A DNA stretch of 64,000 bases from Monosiga brevicollis MX1 (taxonomy: Eukaryota; Opisthokonta; Choanoflagellata; Craspedida; Salpingoecidae): the NCBI RefSeq assembly GCF_000002865.3, contig NW_001865056.1, positions 182,230 to 246,229 of the forward strand. Reading direction: 5' to 3'. This document shows, in pieces, positions 9,170 to 19,467 of the stretch. A program made the translations under genes and the position numbers. The notes beneath the pieces are model-generated. The model was not told the origin of the DNA. It saw only the letters and a list, made by a program, of their open reading frames with translations, and searched no databases. How positions within the stretch are numbered: position 1 is the stretch's first letter; the number at the start of each line of letters is the position of its first letter.

Positions 9170-12100
9170 CTACGAAGCATCATCACCAGCCGTCACGACA
9201 ATGTGGCGGGCTGAACCCTGTTCGTGGCTGGCACTGCTTAAGCCGGCCTGACTGGCCAAGGCATGCACAACTTTACGCTGTCGCGGGGTCAGCTCGGCTG
9301 GGAAGGCGAACGGCAAGGCAGCACGATCCACTGTGGCCAACTGAACCACACGCTCCTGAAGGCGTCGATCCGTCCAAGGCACCGACTGTGAGCTTGGCTT
9401 GGTTGCTTCGCCGTCCTGGCCAGCAACGAGGCCCGAGTCCGGGCTCGCCCACAAAATGCGGTCTGCCAGTGAAGAATCACAGATGCACATGGACAAGCCA
9501 GCTGACACGAAGAAGGAGAGCTCGGTGGGAAGCACTTTCTCGAGCTGGAACCGATATGCGGCACCATGGATCGTCGGTACATAGACGCTGTATAGGGCGT
9601 GGGGGTCAGTGGCGTTGAAAGGACGAGAAACCACGGCGGCCTCGGTTTGCCGCGTGAATGCGCGATTGATTTGCTGCATGCGCGCCTGCAGGTACACGCC
9701 ACACGCCCAAGTCAGGTGTGCATCGCCCTGGGCCTGCACCACCACGGTATGCATTTCCTGAGCCACCAGATCCAAAGCGCAAAAATTGTCGACACCAGCG
9801 TGAGGAACAGCAAATGAAGCGAGGCATGCTAAGCGAGAGCAGTTGGCTGAGACAAGTATCGTACCGCAACGCGAGCGTTACCAAAAGCGCCGAGTGCTGC
9901 TCGATGGAGTGTCAGATCTGAGGAATACAGATTCTCTTTGAGATGCGTCTTGATCAGCTGGGCAGCGGCCACCACGTCGGCGGTGTGGATGGCGTTGAAA
10001 CTTGGGCCCCATTGCCCAGCCATCACCTCAGGGTCTTGAGCACACATGTCCTGCACGGTGGCAAACACGAGTGCTTCCACCGACTGAAACAGACTGGGGT
10101 GGTGCTGCAGCAAGGTTTGACGCTTCAACAGTGCTTGGCGCAGCAGCAAGGAGAGGTGAAAAGACTTCAAGCTACCCGAGTCCTTGCCATACAGCTTGGC
10201 GAGAGTGAACAAGTGGCGCAGGGCCAGAAGTGATGCGGTCACCACATGTGGTGCTTTCACAAACTGCGCAAAGTCTGCTGCTGAGCAGTTACTCAGTAGA
10301 ACGCCGTCAAGTGCAGCGCGTGAAGGTGCATCCATGATACGCATGTGCCGGGATAGATTCCGTGTGGTCTGCCAGTCCACATCCGCATCGACGGCGCTCG
10401 GTACCACTGCTACAGTCTATTCAGAAAGAAGACCAGCGTCGACATTAAGAGTGTGCGCATCTGATCCACGACCCTGAGGCGACCACAAGAGCCAGACCCG
10501 AGCGGAGGTGCATGGCGTACCAGGTCGAGTTCAACAGCAAACCCGTTGGGCATGCGAAGACGAAGAGCAAGGCGTGGGCAGCGAACGCTGTCACCAAAGT
10601 GTACATCAGCCACGCCGCGACGCATCAACTCGCGCTGCACGCTGCGCAAGACAGCACGGGGTGGGGGAGACTGGTTGCCCGCAGAGCAGCGGACGATAAT
10701 ACACGCATCCACGTCGCCTCGCACTTCCCAACGATAGGAACCTGAGCAGCATAGTTGTCCAAAAATTGGCATCAAAAGGCAAGAGCACAAAGACATACTG
10801 GCAGACGCCGTGAAACAGGCACGTACCGTATGTCACCAGATCCAAAAGCTCCAAGTTTGCATGGTCTTGGGCCAAAGCAGCTTTGATGACGCCACGGGCC
10901 CAGCTCAAGGCAGCTTGACGCGCATTCATCTCGTCCGGGCTAACGAGCCATCCGCAATCAGCGATGAAAGTACCCAAGGGGTCATTACGCGTCAGTTGAT
11001 GAGCTGCCGGTGTGGTTGCAACGGCACCCCAGCACGTATTGCTGTCTCGCAGTATCAGTTGAAAAGGGCGAGCCACACCAGGCACGGTGCCATTGGCTGC
11101 ATGGGCCACATGCTGTGCAAGCGCCTGCAAAACGGTGTGATCGTCGTCAAAGACCACTACACGCTGAATGTCCGGATGAGCCTGCAACTCGGCCAAAACA
11201 ACCTGCCACTTGTGCTGGGCTGTCGAGCGTTGCTCCAAGGGTTGGCAATAAAGTTGGTGTGGCGCTTGTTCAAAGGCTGCCAGCAGCTGGCTGACATTGT
11301 CAGCGACAGACGTGACGCGACCAGTCGCAACGACGGTGCGCACATTGTGCCGCTGGCAGCTCTGCTGAAAAAGGGCAGCGCAAGGTCCGGGAAAGATGGG
11401 TAGGCCCAAGCGCAGGGAGTCTCCATGTCGACGCCAGCCGTGCTGTGGCCACCTCTCTCCTGTAAGCTGCGCATGCACAAGGAAGCGGGCGGGGAATTTA
11501 GGAATATGAGAGAAGGAAAAAAAATTGAGGGACAATCTCAACACAACGCAGACACGTCGCACATCTTGGCAGGCATTGCCGTTGCCACCGCGATGCAAAG
11601 GCTAGAAGCGTGGGACAGAGCAATTCAAAGCCAAAGTGGCATAAAAATGGTACGCACCCTAAACCAGGCGGCTTGGCCCTCGGACTCGCCCGGCGTCAAG
11701 AGCAAGGTATTGTCGAAATCATACAAGTGCAGCTCGGTGGTTCGGGCGGTCAGTGCGGTTGGGGGTGTCGGTGTCAATGCGCCTTGGTGCAGCAGGTCTG
11801 CGTAGACTGCAGCTTTGGTGATGACGCGCCGGGACACGAGCCCGATACCGACAACACCCTCGAGCTCCAGGGACGTGTCCAGGGGCGTGAGATTGCACTG
11901 AGCTTGCTGCAAAAGCTCATTAGAGTATGCGGCTGAAACTTGAGGGGCTGTACTCAGGGTGATATGGGCGACGGCATTATGTGACTGCAAGGTGGTATCA
12001 CGCGGGGCTGAAGGTGCACCATCATCCTCCGCTGTGCGAGTGTCATCCTCGTCAGTACCGGGGACCACTTCAACGGCGACAGCTTGGCCCCGCTCATCGC

Positions 12101-14767
12101 TGGCGTGGCCCAGGACGCGCAAACGAACCCGGCGGCCAACCGGAAGAGCAATGAGGTGGCTCTCACTGGGCTCGAAGCAGAGTGTCATGTGGTGGTAATA
12201 TTCTTGCGAATGAAGGGGTGGGCAGGCTCCACGCAAGGCTGACACAGCCTCTGGTGTGAGAAAGACGGCCGAGTAGGACGGAGCATCTGCGTTGTGCAGC
12301 TCAAGCTGAGCCATACCCAGGCTGTCCGTAATGGGTGTCATGTCTAACCGAGTATCTGCCTGGCGTTGCTGGTTGGGCGGGGTGTACGGCCAGGTGTCAA
12401 TAACAATGGCTTCGGAGTGATTGTGCCAACGATTCAGCATTCGATAGTAATGGTCCACCTTGACGTTGTGCTGATTGCGTGCGGCAAACTGAGCCACTGA
12501 GTCAGACCCATAGCACGCCAACTCCAGCACTCGCACCCTACATGATAGATCAGTTTGTCACCACCACAGTAGGCGCTCGTGAGCCGCAAACAGCGGGAAG
12601 ACGGGGGGTAAGGTGCATGCAACAGGGCCAGGTGTTTTCACAACGGGCGACTGAAACGTACGCATAATCATGAGCAGCCGCCTGCTCGAGGAAGAATGCA
12701 AATTCATCGAGCGCACAATTTGTGTTGTCGACGACCACCAACGGCTCATGAGCAGCCAAGGCGGCTTGAAATCTTGCCTTGCATTGGCTATGGGCCTCGC
12801 CGAGCTGAGCACGGGAGAAAGCATAGGTTCCGTCTGGTTTTTCAAAAAAGTGATCTGCAGAGCAGATCACGGGGGTACAGTCGGCCGTGGCAGCTAGCTG
12901 AAGCAAGCGATCACATAGGAAGGATTTGCCCGCCCCTGGTAGGCCTCGGAGTACCATAACTGTCGGCCCGCGCAGAGCTGGCTGGATGAGGTCCAAGGCC
13001 TCATCCATGCTCACCACGGGCCGGGCGCTCATGGGCACGCCTGTCGCGACTTGATAAAAGCCATCAGGGGTTCGGTCCGGCGTCATGCGACAGAGATAAA
13101 TAGCCTACAACAAGGGCACGTGGGTGAAGAGGATACATGTGAGAGCATTGAGGACTGAGCAGTTGCAAGCTTGCCATTCTGGCGACCAGCAAACAAAAGC
13201 CCGTGCCGTCTGGATGTGTGCGATGACTTACGTTCGCTTTAATAAAACCCCAGCCCGCGGCAGGCTTGAGTGGCTCAACCCCGGCAATATCGGCTGCCTG
13301 CACGCTGGCACCCTGTGCACAAAACGAGAAAGGCGTCAGTTGAGGAGGATTGCGACCTTAAGCCACTGCGGCTTCATGTGTGCACTTTTCAACATACCTG
13401 CCGAGCAGCAGCCCGTTTGACGTTGATCAAAGTAATGTGAGGTGTATAGTCTGAACGTGTCCCGACGAGAGAGACGCCAGCGCTGCTGAGGCGGTCGACC
13501 AGGAAATCATGCAGCTGCTGAAGCTTTGCCACAGAGTCCTCCTCAAACTCAAGGTGCAAGATTCGAGAGCCAAACAAGGCTGGACCCTTGAGCTTCAAGT
13601 GCGTGTGCGGAGGCAGAACTTGTCCCACTTCATCCCTGAGCAAAGCATGAGCGAAGCAGAGCGACTCCTGTGAGATGAAGCGGGGGCCAACAAACGCGAA
13701 GAAGGTGCTTTCATGCATTGCGACGTACCTCAAGTTGTGCAAAACTTGTGTCGCACGACAGATGTCCGAGGTACTTTCCAGACGTAGGGTGGGCAATGTG
13801 ACGTGAAGTGCTGCCAAATAGAACGCAAGGCGTTATGAGCTGCAGCAGTGCCTTTAGCTCAAATGGCTTGTGACTAGGCAGGGAGTGTGGGTGGGGGGGG
13901 GATACCTGGGGCAGGGATGCAGCAGTCGACAAGTTCGGGGTGGTTATCCAGGACGCGCTGTTGAAGGGCCTCGGCTTGCTTACGGACGCTTGTGCTCCAA
14001 ACGCGAATGCATAGAAAGTAGTTGGGTCGATCCCGCGCCTCCTTTGACTGCGATTGCATGGGAAGCCGCATTGATGTGGGGTTGGCGGCGATGGGAGCAG
14101 CAGAGGCCGCAGCTGCAGGCGGGGGGTTAGCAACGATTGTCGGGACATTGGCATCACTGTCTTCGTCGCGGTCGTTGTTATCGGCAGCGTCAACTTGACC
14201 CGCCTCGTCGTCTTGCAGCTGAGCATGGTGGCGCTCATCGACGGCAGTGACAAACTCGGGCAGCTTGGTGCCGTCGCTAGAGCCAAAGACGTAGTCCAAG
14301 CGTGTGCGTCGATCCCACATCAGCTCATCGCGGTATTTAAAGTAAACGATGCGATGACGGGGAATGGCCACGGCCATGTGGCTGAGGGTGCCGAGATCAT
14401 CGGCCCAGTTGAAATCGTCAAAGGCACGCTCCTGAATGCCAGTGAAGCGATCCTCGTAGCCCACGGTGACAAGGTGGGTGGGCACGACGGCGTCCCACTG
14501 CACTCGCTGAATCACGTCTTGAGCAGGACGCAAGAAGTTGGTTGGGCCTCGAGCATTGGCCGTCACGGCTGGGACTTGCGGTGGGCTCTGGCGAGGGGAG
14601 CGTCGATGGGTGGGTGTAGGGATACCATGATCGCTCTGATCGCTGTCCTCATCGCCGTTGCTCAAAGGTGGTGATGCACGGCTGGCGCCGGCTTTGTTGT
14701 TACGGCGGCGAGAGCGACGAGGTGCTTCGTCGTACATGGCCGCAAGTTGTTCAGGGGTGACCGCCAT
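9170..14767 (-). CDS. Multidomain RNA-repair protein: MJ1316 - 2H - P-loop kinase - 2H - HAD - PAP-like NTase - R3H
   Basis: Nine exons: 14767-13906, 13810-13398, 13312-13232, 13104-12662, 12537-11658, 11466-10827, 10741-10521, 10416-9882, 9828-9170. All junctions are GT..AG. The sum is 4,734 nt, an exact 1,577-codon frame plus stop. Domains by residue: MJ1316 RNA-end recognition, about 78-164 (VIQRVQWD, YEDRFTGI, HRIVYFK, DYVFGSS). 2H phosphoesterase, about 247-425 (HVTL and HITL). P-loop kinase, GLPGAGKS 506-513 and DNTN about 578. A second 2H-like unit, HHMTLCF about 715 and HITLS about 791. HAD, DFDNT about 873, T of ATGR about 941, K about 979, DDD about 1000. Poly(A)-polymerase-like NTase, GSYRWEV with DVD 1116-1118 and third Asp 1179. 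R3H at the C-terminus (RKVVH). All catalytic residues inspected are present. Inferred role: healing 2',3'-cyclic phosphate and 5'-OH RNA ends and re-tailing. No ligase was seen. Confidence 0.9.
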
Positions 14768-14986
14768 GATCTTGGGTCACAGTCAACCAGCAGCGTCAAC
14801 AAACCAGAAGAAGGAAGGGAAGAAGAGGATCAAGGAGATGACACAGAGGCGGGGCCTCAATCAGGCTCCAGGTCAGTCGAGCAGTCGAGGGCAGCACCGG
14901 AAGGGCAAGGTCGACAGATAGAAAAGACCGTGTCTCTTGACAATTGGCTATCCGATGATTGTGAAGCACAAGTAGAAAAATGCCAG

Positions 14987-15060
14987 CCAGACCAGCACAT
15001 CCACCTCGTAAAGCCACCCCAGACCAGCACATCCACCTCGTAAAGCCTCCCCAGACCAGA
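14987..15060. repeat. 32-bp tandem repeat, about 2.3 copies
   Basis: The word CCAGACCAGCACATCCACCT and what follows it recur with a period of exactly 32 bp (starts 14987, 15019, partial 15051), with one A/T difference between copies. It lies about 220 bp upstream of the RNA-repair start codon, in the gap shared with GALNT. Confidence 0.9.
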
Positions 15061-15633
15061 GTGTAGCGCAGTGTCCGCGAGTCGTGCGCCAAGTCGTGCG
15101 CCAGTGAGTCGAGTGATGTCAATGTGTGTGTATATCCTAAAGGGGGGCGGTTGCATCATCTCTTGTCCCGCGTTGGCCACGGTCGAGTGGTTATGACACA
15201 CACACACTCACACGGTGGTGATTTTGTCTTACGTTTTTCTGGGGGGAGATGGCTCTGGCGCTGGCTCTGTTTCTCTTAATATCTCTGTATCTGCTTATTT
15301 CTTCTACACATTCGTCACAAATTAGGCAGTCCCTGGCCCTTTCTCTCTCAACTCTCCTCGCTCTTCACACACACTCTCTCATTGGCCCTTGGAGGTCATG
15401 GCGAGGTTACACCGAGGTTGTGAGGGGTGTTGAACACACACACACATGTCAGATTTTATTGTCAGAATTACAAGCGGTAGCGGTGCATTTGCGCCGACTC
15501 TCTCTCTCTCTCTCCGTCGCGCCGATCGATGACTTGGCTTCCCGTCAGCCGGAAGCGGGGGAATACTGGTGCCACAGTCGGGGGAGGGGAGTTATCATAC
15601 TGGTCGTTGTGACACTCTTTGGGTGACGGTGCG

Positions 15634-18600
15634 ATGAAGGCGGCACGCATCAAAGTAAAGCCCGTGGCCATGGTGCTTGGCCTCTTCGCGGGAGCCATCC
15701 TCTTTCTCGTCTGGAGTTCACACCCGTCGCATTCAGTACCTGCGGATACTCAGGTCTCGGGGTAAGCCCATCACCCAGTCGGTCCCCAGGGTTGACTTGC
15801 TTTGGCTCTGAATCGATCTCTCGATCTCTCTCATTGTACCAATTGCCTGCTTCATGTGCTAATGCGTGCAGTGTTGCTCCACATGCGCCGCCGGTAAGAT
15901 CTCAGCTCATCAGCTTACCTCGACAGTCTCGACAGCGCACCCCTGAGTGCCTTGGCTTTCCTGCGGAACAATGTCTTTTGCTAATAGGCCCCCGCAGCCC
16001 CCAGTGGCTACGACTTTATCAACAATCTTTTTGAAAAAGATCCGGTAGGCCCAGAGCTTGCTCACTTGTGTATCGTGCTTTTTTTTTTTTTCAAGCTGAT
16101 CTCAATCGCGACACGTCCTCTGTTTTTTTTTCCACTGAGCCAGGAGCTACGGCAGCGCGCGCACGAGCTTGAAAAGGCCAACACTGAATTAGCAGAAGCC
16201 CTGGAGACGCTTGAGGGCCATCGGCGCGAGATGGCTGGTCTCAACGCAGAAATCGAAACCATGAACCGGCGTCGAGACCAAGCCCGAAAGTACGTTCTGT
16301 CCTGCAGATTGCTTCTCCCTGGCCATTCGTCAAGTTGTTTTTCCGCTAATGTCATCGGCTCATTGCTATACTTCCGATTGAACAGGCAGCTATTTGAGCT
16401 GCAAGACCATGATAAGCATCCAAAACTGCCTGGCGTGGTACCCCCAGCGCAGCACCATGAACTTCACGGTACTGCACTTCCTCAGTCGCCACCTCAATCA
16501 CACATCAGTCTCCAGCTACACACACAAACAAACAAACACACGCGCGCGCGGACACTCAACACCTGGCTTGCTCTTCGTCACAGCCAAAGCCGACATTTAT
16601 GCAGACTTGCGCCGAGAAGCTCTCGCTCAAGCCCAAGGCTTGTCCAAGGACGAAGTTAAGCGCCGAGAGCAGGAGTCCTACCAAAACCACTTTTTCAATG
16701 AATATAAGGTTAACTGTTGCACCCGCATGCCGTATGCTCAAGGCTCCAGGCCGTGACATTCTCCCGCCTGCCTCATTTGCTCTACCATTTGGCAGAGCTC
16801 TTTACTGCCGCTGGATCGCCCAGTGCCCGACGTGCGACCGCCCGCCTGCAAGGCCAAGCAGGTGGGAAAGCCCCTTGCAGCAGACTGAGATACTCGCCAG
16901 CTTTGGGCTCCATGTTTCTACGGCCCTTCAAACTGAAAACTTGCATCGCTTGTTGCGACTCATGATTCCGTCTTGACCACCCACGTGCACGTGCGCTGTG
17001 CCCTTTTTACTGCAGTGGCCAACGGCCAATTTACTCAAGGCCAGCATCATTATTTGCTTTGTCAACGAGGCTTGGTCTACGCTCCTACGAACCGTAAGTG
17101 GTCTGGATTCGTGAACTGAGAGGGTGTTTTCCAGACCTTGTTAACATGCGGCTCGCTGCATGCCGTTCAGTCACTCAACGCCCGCTGGCCCCATGCCCGG
17201 TTCACAGGTTCACAGCGTGCTCAATCGCTCACCGGCCGATTTGGTGCATGAAATTATCCTGCTGGACGATTCAAGCGATGCTGCGTGGCTGGGTGACAAA
17301 CTCACCAACTACATTCGTGACAATCTTCCCGACAAAGTGAAATACGTGCGGACCCAACATCGTTCGGGCCTGATTCGGGCCCGCCTCGTGGGTGCTGAAC
17401 ATGCTACCGGTACACCACTCCAATCCATGCTGTCATGTCCCCATTCTGCCAAAAGCGTCTTCCGATTGATGGCGACAAACGTGGTCAATTGCCATAGGCG
17501 ACGTTCTACTCTTTTTGGACAGCCACTGCGAAGCTAATCTCAATTGGCTCGAACCCATCATGGCCCTCATCACTGAAGATCGTCGGACGGTGGTGCGTCT
17601 TCAAAGTTGAGCCCTTCATAAACACTACAGCCTTGGCGCCCCCTCATGCCATTACGCACCCGCGTAATCCCTGTGTCCTGCTTTGGTGTCAATAGGTGAC
17701 GCCTGTGATCGACTCGATTGATCACCACACGATGGAATACAGCAAAGCCACCCAAGACGTGCCGGCCGTGGGCACTTTTGATTGGTTGGTGCACCAACCA
17801 CCTCGACCCCCTTGAAAACCGCGCGGACCATCTGCGTCGATGCTCAAATCATCGACCCACTGCTCTCACACGCCACGTGATCTCTGTGCGCACATGACTG
17901 CAGGACCATGGACTTCAACTGGAAGGCGGGCGTGCGTCGCGCTGGAGCGGATGCAACTGACCCCGTCGACTCTCCAACTATGGCTGGAGGCCTTTTTGCC
18001 ATGGAGAAAAACTACTTTTATGAACTCGGTAGCTACGACGAGAAGATGGACGGCTGGGGTGGAGAAAACTTGGAAATGTCTTTCCGCATCTGGCAATGTG
18101 GTGGCCGCCTGGTCACGGCACCTTGTTCACATGTTGGCCATAGTACGTCTCTAAATCCGAGCTTGCACCACCTTTGTTCCCCTTGGCCGCACCACCTGAC
18201 GTGCCCATGAATCACGTTTAACGGGTATTTGTTTGGCCGATGGTCAACACGCAGTTTTTCGAGACAGCCATCCCTACACGGTGCCTGGCGGTTCCATCCA
18301 CGATACCTTCCTGCGCAATTCGATGCGCGTAGCCGAGGTGTGGATGGATCACTACAAACAGTACTTTCTGGACACGCGTCCGGGTCAAAATATCATTGAT
18401 GCAGGCGATGTCAGCGAACGCAAGGAGCTGCGGCAGCGTCTCCAGTGCCACGACTTCAAGTGGTATCTGAATACGGTGCTGCCAGACCTTTTCATACCCG
18501 ATGCTAACCATATTCAGCATCAGGGCACGCTGCACACGCCCGATAACATCTGCGTTGATAAGATGGGGCAGCGCAATGGCGGTGTGGCTGGCGTCTATCC

Positions 18601-18901
18601 TTGTCATGGCCAGGGCACGAATCAGGCGTGGATGTACAGCATTACCAACGAGATTCGCACGCATGATTCGCTTTGTCTCGATGCCTGGGGGTCGACATTG
18701 CCCAGCCCCGTCCACTTGGGGCGTTGCCACGGCATGCGAGGCAACCAAGAGTGGCGCTATGATCCCTTGCGGCATACCATGGTCCACGTGCCTCTCAATG
18801 CATGCCTCGAAGCCTCGAGCGTGGACTCGCAAAAAAAGCTGCAGATCAACAAATGCCTTTCGGGCAATCAAGCCCAGGTGTGGTTTTGGGATGAGAAGTA
18901 G
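15634..18901 (+). CDS. GALNT: Polypeptide N-acetylgalactosaminyltransferase with ricin-type lectin domain
   Basis: GT27-family Golgi enzyme that starts mucin-type O-glycosylation (UDP-GalNAc to Ser/Thr). Thirteen exons: 15634-15761, 15872-15893, 15988-16044, 16144-16289, 16386-16468, 16584-16708, 16796-16861, 17016-17093, 17208-17409, 17498-17592, 17696-17784, 17904-18142, 18255-18901. Together they give 658 residues exactly in frame. Residues 10-27 form the type II membrane anchor ([17 protein letters not shown]). About 70-130 is a charged coiled-coil stem. The catalytic domain has [30 protein letters not shown], the metal-binding D-x-H in LFLDSHCE (about 310-312) and DGWGGEN (about 413-419). 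[17 protein letters not shown] precedes a C-terminal ricin-B lectin domain with CLDAWG and CLEASS repeats. The 22-bp exon 2 is notably small. The paralogue number cannot be set. Confidence 0.93.
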
Positions 18902-19287
18902 CTTGGCTGCTTGGCTCTCGCGTGATGGGGCAAGACGTGCCCTTTTTACCTTCCTTCTTCACTGCTTGAGGGCCAAATGCGTGCTTGTGTGTTTCATAAA
19001 TGTATCGTTCGACTTCTTTGAAAAGTCTGCAAGAGAGGAACAACCATTCAATCCAGCAATACACCCGTGCCGTTGACTGCTTTGACTTGATTTCTCTTAT
19101 ATAACTTGACAGTTTTGGTTTATCCACCGCCGTTCAATACACGTACTGAAAGACAGCGTCTTGTCAAAGTGAGGGGCCATTTGCATTCTTCGATGAAATG
19201 AATCGGGGAACACTTTTGGATGGGGCGTTCCAGCGTTGACATAAACGTATCTAAGATTTTGAGCCCGATCCCGTTATATTTTTATTG

Positions 19288-19323
<36 letters not shown>
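19288..19323. repeat. Poly(A) tract, 36 A
   Basis: Pure A run between the convergent 3' ends of GALNT and WDR3, preceded by TTATATTTTTATTG. It could be a slippage tract or the relic of a retroposed tail. No target-site duplication is evident. Confidence 0.95.
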
Positions 19324-19328
<5 letters not shown>

Positions 19329-19467
19329 CTTCACGTGTCGATCAAGCAAAACTCTTTGACTTTTGTTTCAATTCAAAGGGGCAAATCGTGCAATTTGGTC
19401 GTCCGACTCGCAAACAGACCACCAGACCACGCTGGAAGAGATCTCAAGCTGCTTTTTTCTTCGACCT

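Noticed and set aside
9289-9702. Overlapping minus-strand frames around the R3H exon
   Set aside because: Shadow frames; only the frame ending at 9170 continues the verified exon phases.
15249-15626. Hydrophobic N-terminus ORF MALALALFLLISLYLLIS upstream of GALNT
   Set aside because: Low-complexity CT/TC-rich sequence; the product soon becomes Ser/His/Thr repeat, and the GALNT start at 15634 with its own anchor is better supported.
19288-19323. Poly(A) tract as evidence for a retrotransposed gene copy
   Set aside because: No flanking duplication and no reading frame upstream other than the native GALNT 3' end.
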